Source of the DNA: Pyrus communis
Lineage: Eukaryota > Streptophyta > Magnoliopsida > Rosales > Rosaceae
Assembly (NCBI RefSeq): GCF_963583255.1
Contig: NC_084819.1
Span: 1,805,501 to 1,869,500 of the forward strand
Length of the DNA: 64,000 bases
Direction: 5' to 3'
Below, piece after piece: positions 1 through 13,250 of this stretch. Both the position numbers and the translations under genes were made by a program. The first letter of the stretch is position 1. The number at the start of each line of letters is the position of its first letter. The notes beneath the pieces were generated by a model. The model had not been told where the DNA came from and made no database searches. It saw only the letters and a list, made by a program, of their open reading frames with translations.

Positions 1-2700
1 GCACAGCCACCTTACATCAATGGTTGTTATTAGAATTCAAAATTCTTGTTTTTAAAGAATGCTTGTATCATCTCTAAATTTTATGGTCTGATGGTATTCA
101 TCTTCACGAGATTTGAGCTAATTGGTAACGAAATCTCGTGGATGACGAATTCGATACCAAATTAGGCTGCCTTTTATGTGACTTATCCGAACTCCTCTCG
201 AACCAAAAAAAATTTACTTGTATTGAACCAAATTAATGGCTCACATAATTATTTCAACGTTGAACATGTAATGTTTATTTTATTTGACCAACAATGGAGT
301 GGGCTTATCTTCGATATCATGCATCATAGTCTTCCATATATATGTAGTCTACCAAAAAATTATATGACCTAGTAATTTGTACGGTGTGACGTTTATTTTA
401 TTTTCCCTTCTAGAAGAACAGCTGCGCTAGGAAATAAATGCAACCATTTTTTTTTTTGATATAAGTTATATTTTATTTTATAATTTTTTTTATTAGCACC
501 TCATGTATTGTTTTTTTTATATACAATTTATATTTTATTTTATAATTATTTTTATTAGCACCTTATGTATTGTGAAAGGAGCTTTATTAAAATTTATTAC
601 TAAATGAATTATATACCATATGAAATGACCATTTAGACCCATCAAGTTTTAATAATGAAAATAAAGATAATGAATGCACTCCATATCACTTTCAACGTGT
701 AACCCAAATTTCATGAAAGCAAATTGTTGTTGTGGAGGTGGATTTTGGCAGTGAAATATGAGCAGTGGATTTATAGTAAATCAATTTTAGGTGACGGAAG
801 TCAAAGAATTCTTAAACTAGAATATATTATTTTTAGTGGGTATTGGCCTAGTCTCTCCTCCCGTGCTTATTTTACTCTTCCTTTTTTTTTCAATTTTCTT
901 AGGGTCAAATTATGTTTTTACATTTTCATTATTTATTGATTTAAAACATATTTTTCTTAACGGATAATGGGTCGAATCATATTACTTGATAACATTAACA
1001 TACCGGTTTCGGGTCGGATCATATTATCCGTTTACTTTAACGGGTGTTACACGATACAACTCATTAAGATATTAGGTATGTCACGAAAACGGCATGAACA
1101 CGAAAAACACTACACTAATGTCAGGTCTAGTTTCTGGGTGCAACGGTCCTTTCTCCTTCGGGAGAGGGTTGGTGCCTCGCACACCACTGTTAACGAAGAG
1201 CTAATCTCGCCTAATCCGTCTCTTCAAAAATTATAAAAACAAAAAACAAACAAAAAAAACGCGTAACCCAAATTATTTTCCAGGCTCTCAAAGGTTTGAT
1301 GATGACCAAACCCCACCTGTAGAATGGGAGAAGAACAAAATAAAAGTACTTAAATACTATGAGACAAAGGAGAGTTTTAACATATGTTAGGTTTTGAGAG
1401 CAACGAGGTGAAAGTTTTCTAAACTTAGCATTCATTCACACATCATCATCTCTTCGTGAAAAAGCTGTTTTCCCTCGCACTCGTGCAAATCTGTGTTTCG
1501 TAGCTTTGCTTTCGAACTGCTACTTGTGTTGTTTGTTCTTACTGTTTTACAGTAGGATTGAAACTACTGTCAGCACTGGGTCTCGATCCACCAAATTAGC
1601 AATTTCAGGGTACAAACTAGAAAACTACATGGCTTACAATCTGACATATTGTGGTACTTGAGAAGGTACTGGTATACTTGGTTTGTGAAGGACGAAGTCC
1701 AACATCGATAGAGGACCTAGAGGTCGGGCCGAACCAAGATAAAAGAGTTCGAACTCATTGCCACATGTAATAGTTACTAAGAAAATAAGATAGGGTTGAT
1801 TGCTAGTCGAAACACGTAGCATCAAAATACAATATAAGAACCATAATACCAGAAGACAAGCAAAAGATAGAATCCTGATTCATAATACCAGAAGACAAGC
1901 AAAAGATATAATCCTGATACACTAAAACCAAGCTCAAACAGTTTGCTCAATACCATAAATAGCTTTGTGCAGTTGGCAATCTCGAGGAAGTGACATATGA
2001 GCAGAATCAACAAAAGAAGTTATTTTCACACATCTTTTTTAGATTCTCAGATTCTCACATACCCTTGTTTATTTATGGTAATCAGATTGAATAAATCGAA
2101 CAAAATCAACAACCACGATTAAAAAGGATTTGTATAAAAAGTTAAAAACAATGTGTGAAAATCACTTCTCATCAACGAATCCCGGGATGGTCGAGTAAAA
2201 ACATTAGTGCTCACATATTCATGAAGAAAAGCATTCCCACATCAGTTGACGGAGAAGTCAACCAAATTGTGCAGTCGACAACTTTGACTAAGGTGAATAG
2301 AATCAACAAATCCTTGAGGTTGAGACATGAAAACAGCAGTAGTGCCACTACCACATATCCAAGAAGAAAATCATTCTTCACATTTAGTTGACGACGAGGT
2401 CAACCATAGGAAATAATAGTGGGCTTGACTCCAAAGCCCAACTGAAACTTGTTAAATCAATTTCGAGAGATGCTAATAAAATCTCGTATGACATCATTGA
2501 AAAAAAAAAAATTATGTTATCTGGGCTCCTCAAGACTTCCTCTTCAATTCACTTAGTCGCCGATTCATAAAATTTCACGTTAATCATTCATATTATAATT
2601 CTATACGTAAAAATTATCAATGCAAAAACTTAATCAAAACGAAGATCATTTTAGAAATAAATAGACGGTTCTCGTCGGTTTATAAAATCCATCCATCTAT
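1..2700. other. Non-coding flank, left part of copy A
   Basis: No gene is supported here. Bases 1-170 contain a degenerate stretch ending in ATGACGAATTCGATACCAAA, like the SINE-like repeats elsewhere in the window. About 950-1,135 is a repeat with the words 'aacggataatgggtcg' and 'cacgaaaacgg', related to 47,750-48,005. A 42-bp unit is tandemly duplicated at 1,831-1,915 (two copies beginning 'cataataccagaagacaagc'). Open frames are short, biased and without family resemblance. Confidence 0.7.
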
Positions 2701-2806
2701 TTTAAAATGGTTTGATGACTAAACTATTTCATATTTTATTTATTTTTTGCACATGTGATCCTTACAAATTACTTTCTAATATGAACAATTCCGATCATAA
2801 TCATAA

Positions 2807-5253
2807 TGACACATCCCCGACCGGAGTCGAGGCACGTTGGCCGACACCTGAAGGTGATGTAGCCAAAACGAAGTGATGCATAAAAATATGGATCAATTTA
2901 ACCAAAGTAGCATTTATTTAAGCTAATAAAGAGAGTGCGCAGTAGTGGGAAGAATCCATAAAACATAAGTAGTCAGAGCATAGATGACAGTACGACCTAA
3001 GTAGAGTAGTTGAATCTAGTTAAGGTACTTATTACACAACCGGAAATAAGCTCCTACATTTATTTATGAAGATGTCAGAACCGTCATAAACCCCTTGTAC
3101 GCCACAAAGAATTCAGCTAACTAGGTCCTGGAGGGGCGAAAAAACAGAAGGGTGAGTGGGCAAAAACAAAGGTTTAAAAATACAATTATTTTCTGAACAT
3201 ACTAACCCCTAGCCGTCCTCTAGCCATAAAACAATTATAGTTTCCAGAAAATCATACTACGTATAAGTATGATATCAAATGTAAATCAACAATAATTCTA
3301 GAAATACACAAATCATGATATCTTAACCGTGGCATAAAAAAAAAATCTAGTGCTCATCAATCTATGCTAACACACGAGTTCATGCAGAGGGATTCTAACA
3401 TGACCAGGACTGGGTGTAATCATAATATACACTCTGGTACTACAATCACGTGAAGATTGGCGCTAGGCGCATCACATACGAGTCCTAGTTGCCTATTGCA
3501 ACCTATGATAGGACTAGCACCTACAATGGATCCAAGGTGAGCGTGCATTGCAATTTGAACATACATGTGAAGCCTAGCCCTAGCCCGGGCGAGTACTACA
3601 CCGATGCAAGCATGCATGATGATCAAGTATAATGTATATGAATATGCATGACAATTTATAAATCTCAACAATATAATAGCATTTTTAAATTAAATAAAAC
3701 ATGGCATGATAGGCATAATATCAATCTAAAAGCATTTTTGGAAACTATAAAACTTTATATATATATACACACACACATATATGCCCACTTACTGATACGT
3801 AGTCGGATCGTAGCATCCTAGCCTTGTTTGTCCTCGTACCTCCTCGGGATAATTCTCTCCTATATGTGAAACAACTATAGTAATTAATTAATTAGGACAT
3901 ACACCAAAAGGCTAGGAAAATCGCCCCCATAGTTTTGCTCAAACGGAGGGTTTAAATATATGAAAACATTCTAGTCGACGTCACGAACCCGTATACGTTG
4001 ACCACGCACCGCCAAGTCGCAGCCATACGTGTGCCTATCCGCAGGCCACATGCACCCACACGTAGGCCACTTACGCCCACGAGCAGGCCACGCGCGCCCA
4101 CGAGCAGGTCACGCTTGCCCACGCGTTGGTAGATCCCCAGGGAATATTCCGTCAGATTTGATAGAATATTCCATTAAATTTAACAGTGTTACCTTAACAG
4201 CGTCATAATATTTCGTTAACTTTAATAGATTATTCTCCTTCTTTTCCAATTGTCTTCCGCCGTCGTTTGGTTTGCCGGATTTTGGAAAATTTTGCCGAGA
4301 TTTTGTAAAAACTTTAAAACTCCATGTCTTTGTCATTTCTCAACCATTTTCGATGTAGTTGATATGGAAATGAAACTTGGGAAGAGAAGAACAAGATTGT
4401 ACCTTTCGAAAGTCCAAAAGGTGGACGGAAATGGACTGAAAATAGCTCAAAAGTCTCGGACCAACTCCAACTTCCCAAAGCCGCATGTTTACACGTTGGC
4501 TCGACTTCAAACTTAGGTTAGGGACTCCAGGGAGTTGCATAGTTACATCTAAACATTCCAAAACCTTGCAACTTGAGTGGAAAGTCACTGGAGAACCACC
4601 TAAGTCAAAGCTTTGAGTTGCTCCGAGTTGGAAGCTCAAAATTCGATCATTTTTTAATCAGTTCGTACGGATAGACTCGTGGGAATGAGAGGATCACGAT
4701 GGTGGTGATTTAAGGTCTAATCCGTGAGGTTTGATGATGGTTCTTAGTTGTTGAAGAGAGAAGGGAGACTCGGTGTGAGGGAGAGAAGAAGAAGATAGAG
4801 AGAGAGGGGGAAGACTTTTGATTGGACAAAAATGAGGTCTCCGATTGGTTAAGAAGAAATGGGGCAAAAGTTGATTGGTGGTGAGGTATGGTCACGTGAC
4901 AAATTTTTAAAGAGAAAAAGTGATAAGATTTGGTACAATATAAAAATACATAATCCGGCTCACCTTATCAAAAACAGTATTCCCAACTCTAAATAATTAG
5001 CACACGCGTGTACAATTTTACCCGTTGTTAACGTACTTTAACTAATCGCAACTTCTTTGTTACAAATCTAATTCGGGTCTAACTACTCACGCATTCGTAA
5101 CAACAAGTACTATTGAATTACGAAAATAGGAAAAATATATAAAAGACGAATAACTACGTCAACGTCAGGTTCCATTTTGCCAACAAAGGCATAATCGTCA
5201 TTTTACACACTCGGGAAGGAAATTACATGGAAAATTAGGGACTGGTCGTCACA
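2807..5253 (-). mobile_element. Solo LTR of a gypsy-like retrotransposon
   Basis: A 2,447-bp block begins TGACACATCC and ends GGTCGTCACA on the plus strand (TG...CA ends) and is flanked by a perfect 5-bp target repeat CATAA at 2,802-2,806 and 5,254-5,258. Read on the minus strand it starts TGTGACGACCAGTCCCTAA, a start typical of long plant Ty3/gypsy LTRs, which is why I set the strand to minus. No gag-pol coding, second LTR or primer-binding site is present, so a solo LTR left by LTR-LTR recombination is the simplest reading. Family assignment is from memory. It contains a 21-bp minisatellite. Copy B has no such insert. Confidence 0.8.
4033..4125. repeat. 21-bp minisatellite inside the solo LTR
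   Basis: Four imperfect units with a 21-bp period, phased on CCCAC: units start near 4,033, 4,055, 4,076 and 4,097, with a partial fifth. The core reads cccacgagcaggccacgcgcg. It is much richer in GC than its surroundings. Confidence 0.75.
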
Positions 5254-5428
5254 CATAAAGCTCCGTCGATCAAACACGTGGTAAATTGGGGAAGAAATCC
5301 TTCTCATTCGTTAAAGAGTCAAGTTAATAGATAATACTTGGGAATTCACTAGTTTAATTTCTATTTATTAAGGAATGACATTACTAAATACTGGTCAAAC
5401 TCTCTTAATTAAGACCCGTTGTATCACA

Positions 5429-7016
5429 AAAAGGTAATATTACAAAGATAAATTTTTTATACCAAATTTTATAAATCATATGACGTGATTGTTAATGATC
5501 AGATTTACTTAAGTATTGATTAACATCTTATTTTTGTTGTGACACATTATGTAGTTTACAAATTCAATCTAAAAATTTGATCTACTTAACACTACTCATC
5601 GTGAAAATAAGAGAAATTGATAATCGTGTCGTACCCCAATACAAGCATGATCAAATCAACTTGACTTAGAGTTTGAGTGACCACAGGTTCATCCATTCCC
5701 AAAGCCAAAGGTTCTTCCATCATTGCATTTTTGTACGATACGGTAATGCTAAGGAAATTAAATATGTAGACTAAATTTTATAAACTAAATGACATGAAAG
5801 TTGATGATTGGATTATTATTTAAGTGTTGATTAACGTGCTTATTTTTTATTAGTGACACATCATTTAGTTTGCAAATTTAAGTCTCGTTCGGAAGTTATT
5901 TTCAAATGACTAAATCGCTTTTGATAGTGTCTTTTTAAAACCAATTCTTAGTAAAAGTGCAAGTGAATCCTGAAAAAGTACTTGAAGTGCTTTTTGCAAG
6001 AAGCACTTTAAGTGCTTTTGGAACCCAAAAACACTTTCACCAAAACCCCCTTCAATTATTTTAAAAGCATTTCTAAACAAGTTCTTAGTCTACAAATTTA
6101 GTCAAACTAGCATTACTAAAAAAATTAGTTTACCTAACATTCAAGAAAATAAGAGAGACTCATAACTGTGTCACGCCCCTGTACACCCAAGATGAAATCA
6201 ACTTGACTTTAGAGTTTGAGTGACCACATGTCCATCCACACCCAAAGCCAAAGGTTCTCCCATCATTGCATTTTTGCACAATACGGTAATGCTAAAGGAG
6301 ATTAAATATATAGACTAAATTTTATAAACTAAATAACATGAAAGTTGATGATTGGATTATTACTTAAATGTTGATTAATGTGCTTTTTTTTATTATTGGT
6401 GACACATCTTTTAGCAACTTTAGGGCTCGTTTGTAAATACTTTTAAAATGATTAAAATCGCTTTTGATGGAAGTGTTTTTTGAACCAATTCTTAGTAAAA
6501 ATTCAAGTGAATCCTAAAAATGTACTTGAAGTGCTTCTTGTAAGAAGCATAAAACTGGTGCTTTTTGCAGGAAACAATTTAAGTGCTTTTAGAACCCAAA
6601 AACCTCTTCAATTATTTTAAAAGCATTTTTAAATGAGCTCTTAGTCTACATATTTAGTCTAACTAGCTTACTCAAAAAATTAGTCTACCTAGCATTCATA
6701 AAAATAAGAGAGACTAATAACTGTGTCACACCCCTATACACACAAGATGAAATTGACTTTAGAGTTTGAGTGACCGCATGTCCATCCACACCCAAAGCCG
6801 AAGGTTCTCCCATCATTGCATTTTTGCACGATACACTAATGCTAGAGATTAAATATGTAGTCTAAATATTATAAACTAAATGACATGAAAGTTGATGATT
6901 GAATTATTACTTAAGTGTTGATTAACGTGCTTATTTTTTATTAGTGACACATCATTTAGTTTGCAAATTTAGAACTCTTTTGGAAGTGGTTTTAAAATGA
7001 CTGAAATCGTTTTTGA

Positions 7017-7057
<41 letters not shown>

Positions 7058-7465
7058 CTTAGTAAAAGTGCAAGTGATCCTGCAAGAAGCACATAAATGG
7101 TGAATCCTACAAGATGCACATAACTGGTGTTTTCTGCAAGAAACACATAACTAGTGCTTCTTGCATAAAGCACTTTAAGTGCTTTTAGAACCTAAAAACA
7201 CTTTCACCAAAAACTCATTCAATTATTTTAAAAACATTTCTAAACAAGCTCTTAGTCTACAATTTTAATCTAACTAGCATTACTAAAAAAAAAAAATTAA
7301 TCTACTTGACATTATTCGTCATGAAAATAAAAGAGATTGATAACCGTGTGGCACCATTTCACACAGAAGATGAAATCAACTTGACGTTAGTGTTTGAGTG
7401 ACCACGAGTCCATCCACATCCGAAGCCAAAGGTTCTGCCATCATTGCACTTTTGCACGATACGGT
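5429..7465. repeat. Tandem ~550-bp promoter units with nested MITEs
   Basis: A block that starts with GTGTCNCACCCC and runs through 'gagtgaccac..gtccatccacacccaaagcc..aggttctcccatcattgca' occurs at 5,617, 6,164, 6,720 and 7,341, giving three full units and one partial unit next to the DCTPP1 exon 1. Between these blocks lie copies of one MITE family (ends like AATGCTAAGGAAATTAAATATGT and the inverse near 6,100, 6,690 and 7,290), each carrying inside it a second MITE of the AGTGCTTTTAAAA family. A further first-family copy lies at 5,429-5,593. Copy B has only two of the promoter blocks (40,811 and 41,255). Confidence 0.8.
7019..7049. repeat. Poly-T tract
   Basis: An uninterrupted run of about 29 T within the third promoter unit. 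A poly-lysine open frame on the minus strand across it is an artefact. Confidence 0.9.
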
Positions 7466-7844
7466 TTTCCAAAAATGTCCATCGGGGATATTCCCCCAAC
7501 CAACAACAATTGGTCCCCCCAAATCCCTACCAGCAAACCGGCGCGTGCCTGTCAAATGAAAATCAAAATCCCCCCGGATGGAACCTGCAAAATCCGGTAG
7601 CCAGTCTAATAAGGTCCTGTATGAAGAAAATAGACCAGCCACCACCAGAAGAGTTTGAGACTGACAGTGAGTCTGTAAGAGTTCGAGGGTTTGGTGATTA
7701 TTCAGCGGTTGGAGATATGGCTGGAGTTGGAGTTGCAGAAAGAGAAGGTGTTACTCTGCAGGAGATAAAGAAGAAAATGGCTGAGTTTTCAAGGGAAAGA
7801 GACTAGGATCAGTTTCATAGCCTAGAAATCTGCTTTTGGCTCTA

Positions 7845-8409
7845 GTAATTTGTACAACTTCAAAACCCTAACATCAGTTCAGTACCCATTTGTGAAATCT
7901 TAGTAAAACTTGCTTACATCCATCGTTTCTGCTTCTATGATTGTTTGTCCACATACCCATTATCTATTATTCTCCTATTTTTTATTGAGTAATGTTAGGA
8001 AGATTAAATTTATAGACAAAATTTTGTAAATTAAATGACATGTGAGTTGATGATTGAATTGTTACTTAAACGTTAATAAACTTGTTCATTCTTGTTAGTG
8101 ACATATCATTTAATTTGTAAATTTAGTCTTCCTAGTATTATCCATTTTTATTAATTTTATTTTTATCCAAAATGGTCTCTGACATTGCATAATGGTAATG
8201 AAACCCTGATTTTGTCCACTGTAAATTACTTTGGTAAGTCTATGAAAAATCTTATTAAATTGTCAGATGAACAACCTTTGACCACCTTTTAAGAGTATTT
8301 TTGTCAAACCTTGTTATTATTGTTATTGATTTTTACTTTGGGTGGGATTTTTTGTTTGATTCTTGACATAGATACAAAAATCTCTCTTTTCTTGGTAATA
8401 TTTGACATC
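7845..8409 (+). other. Intron of the DCTPP1 pseudogene, left part
   Basis: Homologous to 41,736-42,540 of the intact copy. No coding content. It contains a compact MITE at 7,989-8,141. Confidence 0.8.
7989..8141. mobile_element. Compact MITE (GTAATGTTAGGAAGATTAAA family)
   Basis: About 153 bp with terminal inverted repeats: left end gtaatgttaggaagattaaa and right end tttagtcttcctagtattat are inverse complements with few mismatches. The centre includes 'aattaaatgacatg' and 'agtgacatatcattt'. The same family is nested in the promoter units and recurs in copy B (about 41,910-42,130). No transposase. Confidence 0.75.
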
Positions 8410-8414
8410 AGTAC

Positions 8415-8579
8415 TGTTAGTCATGAGTCAATATTAGGAAAAAAGGAATGTAAATACTAGGAGTCCTTTATTAAGTAGGTTTGTTTATAAGCTTTATTTT
8501 GTTTCCTTGTTGAACACTGATTGTACATGTATATATTTCTAAAGAAGCAATACAAGAAAAATTCCCATAAAGTTCTATT
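8415..8579 (+). repeat. copia-1 5' LTR
   Basis: 165 bp, starts TGTTAGTCATGAG and ends AGTTCTATT. It does not end in the usual CA, but the target repeat and primer site fix the border. Confidence 0.9.
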
Positions 8580-8792
8580 TGGTATCAAGAGCTAGAGTTG
8601 CCGAAACCCTAGTTCTTTCCGCTGTGCTTGGTTGACTGCGTTTTCTGCAAATTTTCTGCAGAAAACAGGGTAGCCGTGAGTGGGTGATCTTGCTGCGTGT
8701 GCAGCAGTGTGTGGCTGGACTGTGTTTAATTGGCGTTTCTGCACAATTTTGCCGTGTGCGTGCATTAGTGTTGATTTTTTGGGAAAAACCGA

Positions 8793-11700
8793 ATGGCGTC
8801 AGGAGGAGGCAGTGGCATGTTGAAGTTAGAGGGCAGTAACTCAACCAATAATCCAGTATTGAATCTGGTCGTTATTCAGAGTGATGCGTCTGTTGTATCA
8901 AATACCGTGAAATTAAATGGATCAAATTATCCTCTTTGGTCCAAAGTTTTGGAGATCCACATCGCTGGACGCAGTAGGAAGGGCTTTGTGACTAGGAGTA
9001 CCAAAGAGCCGGCTGAGAATAGTTCTGAGTATGAGACGTGGAAGACAGGAAATGCAATAGTAAAAGGGTGGTTGATCAATTCCATGGAACCTGCTATCAT
9101 GAGATTTTTTATTCACCTGCGTACCGCTAAAGAAATTTGGGAAGAGGTGGCTCGAACCTATTATGATGGTTCAGACATTTCTCAGATTTATGAATTGAAG
9201 GTTAAATCGTTCAGACTTCGTCAAGAGGGTCGGCCAATTGGCGTGTATTATGCTGATCTCAAGTCCATTTGGCAGGAGTTAGATCAACGGAGACCAATCA
9301 AGATGGAATGTGATGTGGATCTCAAGACACTTCGAGAAGAAATTCAGATTGATCGTGTGTATGCCTTTTTGGCGGGTTTGGATGATGTGTTTGATAAAGT
9401 GCGTAGTGATATTTTACGTACTCAGCCCCTACCATCTGTTAAGGAGGTGTTTTATGTTGTTCGGCGTGAAGCTCAACAACATGCTACTATGATGGGTGGA
9501 AATAACAATCACGGAGGGTTGCCGTCCATGGCCATGATCTCTCGGCCAGTTGGTGCTTCTCGTCCTAGTAATTCTTCTACTCAATCTTTAAATTCTCGTC
9601 CCTTTAACCGAGAAAATAAAGATGATTTGAAGTGTACTTTTTGTGGACAAACCCGTCATACTGAAGATACATGCTTTGCTAAGCATAAGGTGCCTGATTG
9701 GTTTCCAGAGTTAAAGAAAAAATTGCGTGCCAAGGAGCGTGGAGCATCCGGGTCCAGTGGAGGCCGTGCCTCGATTGCTGCGGCTACACCAACAGTCCAG
9801 GAAGCCGTGCTTAGCCCCAGTGACTCTAGTCAAAATTTGTTGACTCGTACTCGAGGTGACTCGTCTTCCGACTTAGTCTCCGAAATTCAGCACCATACAG
9901 GTTGGATTCTGGACTCTGGGGCAACGGATCATATGACATATGATAAAAATATGTTTCAATACATGACTACATCTCACAGAAAAAATATATCAACTACCAA
10001 TGGTACTTTGGCACCCGTGTGTGGTGCCGGCACTGTGCATCTCACCCCGTCACTTCCCTTACATCATTGCTTGCTTGTTCCTTCTTTATCCCATCACTTG
10101 TTGTCCATACCACAGGTTACTAAACAATTAGATTGTGTTGTTCTAATGTATCTGTCCTTTTGTCTACTTCAGGATATTCAGACCAAGGAGATAATTGGGC
10201 GTGGCACTAAGAGAGAGGGGTTGTACTATGTGGACGACGTCGTTTCTGGCAGAGCTAATGCAGTTTGAGCGTCCCGGTCTAGTAATTTACAAGAAGTGTG
10301 GTTGTTGCATCGTCGGTTAGGGCATGCATCTTTTAGGTATTTACAGCATATGTTACCTAGTCTATTTAGTGGAATAAATGAATCAGACTTACATTGTGAA
10401 GTATGTATTCTTGCTAAAAGCCATCGTGCTTCGTTTCCTCCTAGTATGAATAAAAGAGCTTTACCATTTGAACTTGTGCACTCGGATGTTTGGGGACCTT
10501 CCCCTGTTGTTACTTCTTCTGGGATTAAGTGGTTTGTTATGTTTGTGGATGATTGCACTCGTATGACGTGGATGTATGTGTTAAAAAACAAAAGTGATGT
10601 TGGTATGATATTTCGATTTTTTTCTCAGATGATTCGGACACAATACTTGTCTGTGATTAAAGTTCTCCGTTCTGATAATGGTGGTGAGTATATTAATTGT
10701 GAGTTGTCGGAGTTTCTGTGTGATCAAGGCATTCTCCATGAAACAACTTGTCCTTATACTCCACAGCAAAATAGGATGGCTAAACGGAAAAATTGCCATA
10801 TCTTAGAAACGGCACGTGCTCTACTTCTGGGCGCATCAGTTCCTAAGATTTTTTGGCCTAAAGCAGTTACTTATGTCGTCTACGTGATTAATCGTATGCC
10901 CTCTCGGGTGGTTGATTTTTGCACTCCTCTTTAAGCCCTCACTCACCATGTTCCAGTGGTGTTTACTCATACTCTCACCCCCCGGGTATTTGGGTGTGTG
11001 GCTTATGTGCATATTCAGAAAATTCATCGCACTAAGTTGGATCCATGTGCCCTCCGATGTGTGTTTGTTGGTTTCTCATCTCACCAAAAAGGATATAAAT
11101 GTTATCACCCTAAAACTCGGCATATGTATGTTACCATGGATGTGACCTTTTCTGAATCGGAGTATTTTTATGCTCCCGTATCTTCATCTTCAGATCACCA
11201 GAGGGAGAGCTCTAGTGGTGATCTGGAATGGTTGGACTTGGGAGGGAACACTGTAGCTGATGCCGTGCATAATGAGGCAGTGATCATAGATGCCGTGCGT
11301 GATAATGGGGTTGGAATGCCACGGCAGATTGTTGCCAAGAGCGGCATGGAGTCAGGAATGATTGCTGCCGAGAGCAGCATGCAGTCAGGAATGGTTGCTG
11401 TCGAGAGTGATCTGCAGTCAGGGCAGATCGTTGACAAGTCTGCGAACGTAATCCCCTCTCTCTTTAGCTCCACAGTGCTGCCCAATGAATCTTCTCTGGA
11501 TATACCTGAGGTAAGTATTGTGGATGATTATGTAACTAACGCGAGTTATGATGTAAATGCATATAAGCTGCCACCGAGACAAAATCGGGGTGTGCCACCT
11601 GATAGGTTTTCTCCGGAAGGCAAAGTGAAGTATCCAATAGCCAACTATGTCTCCTGCAATGGTCTTGCACCAAAACGCAAGACCTTGGTGGACAATATGG

Positions 11701-13243
11701 AGGCTATTCGAGTACCAACCCGTGTGGAGGAGGCTCTAAAGGATCCAAAGTGGGCAAAAGCAATAGATGAAGAAATGTTGGCATTACAGAAGAATAATAC
11801 CTGGGAGGTGACATCCTTACCAGAAGGAAAAAAAACAGTTGGATGCCGGTGGGTGTTTACTGTCAAATACAAAGCCGATGGATCATTAGACAGGTACAAA
11901 GCAAGGTTGGTAGCTAAGGGATACACCCAAACATATGGTGTAGATTATCAAGAAACGTTCTCTCCAGTTGCCAAGATGAATACGGTACGTGTTCTGATAT
12001 CTTTAGCTGCTAATATGGACTGGCCATTAAAACAGTTTGATGTGAAAAATGCTTTCCTCCATGGGAACTTGGAGGAAGATATATGGATTTTCCTCCTGGA
12101 TACAGTGCTGGTAGAAATACCGGAGTATGTCGGTTGTGTAAGTCTCTTTATGGGCTTAAGCAATCGCCTCGTGCATGGTTTGATAGGTTTACTCAAGTTA
12201 TGAAAAAGATTGAGTATTATCAGAGTCATTCTGATCATAGATTGTTTGTTAAACAGAGACATGAAAGAGTGACAGCTTTAATCATCTATGTAGATGACAT
12301 GATTATTACTGGAGATGATTTTGATGAGATTTCAAGGTTGGAGAGAAATCTTGCAGCTGAGTTTGAAATGAAGAACCTAGGGGATTTGAAGTATTTTCTT
12401 GGAGTTGAAGTTGCTCGATCTTCGAAAGGTATTTTCTTGTCACAACGTAAGTATGTTTTGGATTTGTTAAAAGAAACTGGTATGCTGGGATGTAAGCCAG
12501 TAGATACTCCTATTGTTGAAAAACACCATCTATGTTTATATTCGAATCAGAAATCAATTGATAAGGGGAGATATCAGAGACTTGTAGGGAGACTAATTTA
12601 TTTGGCTCATACACGTCCTGATATTGCTTATGCAGTGAGTGTAGTAAGTCAATTTATGCATTCACCGAGTGTAGATCATATAGTTGCTGTTATGTGTATC
12701 TTAGCATATTTGAAGTCTGCACCTAGGAAATGAGTTTTATATCGGAAGCATGGACATTTGAGGGTTGAAGGGTTCACAGATGCTGATTGGGCAGGAAGTG
12801 TGGATGACCGACGGTTTACTTCAGGATATTTTACTTTTGTAGGAGGAAATTTGGTTATATGGAGAAGTAAAAAACAGAAGGTAGTATCAAGATCCTCAGC
12901 TGAGGCTGAGTATCGAGGGATGGCTCACGGCATTTGTGAGATTCTCTGGCCTCGAAAACTCCTTGAGGGGCTTGGGTTCAAGCCAAAGGAGACCATGAGA
13001 CTATATTGTGATAATAAGTCAGCAAGAGATATAGCTGATAATCCGGTACAACATGATATGACAAAACATGTAGAAGTTGATCGACATTTTATTAAAGAGA
13101 AACTTGAAAGGAAGATTGTGTCAATACCTTTTGTGAATTCGGAGGAGCAACTTGCAGATGTTCTAACTCATGCAGTATGTATTCGAAAGTTTGATGACTC
13201 ACTTGTCAAGTTGGGCATGTGTGATATCTATGCACCAACTTAA
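8793..13243 (+). pseudogene. copia-1 gag-pol polyprotein, disabled
   Basis: One long reading frame with lesions. Gag runs from ATG 8,793 and ends in a CX2CX4HX4C zinc knuckle (CTFCGQTRHTEDTC, about 9,632-9,673). Protease follows with WILDSGATDHMT near 9,904. The frame stops at TGA 10,266-10,268, continues in the same frame through the GAG-pre-integrase HRRLGHASF and the integrase (VHSDVWGPSP, RSDNGGEY), and stops again at TAA 10,932-10,934. Near 12,080 the frame shifts inside the reverse transcriptase. YVDDMIITGDD lies at about 12,289. A TGA at 12,731-12,733 interrupts before RNase H (TDADWAG; SSAEAEYRGM). The integrase catalytic Glu, normally in V-A-E-R-K-N-R, is Lys here (MAKRKNCH, about 10,777). 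The element cannot make an active integrase as it stands. Confidence 0.9.
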
Positions 13244-13250
13244 GGGGGAG

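Noticed and set aside
4250..4639. Opposed open frames in the solo LTR
   Set aside because: Both lie inside the LTR, overlap each other and lack domains; LTR content, not genes.
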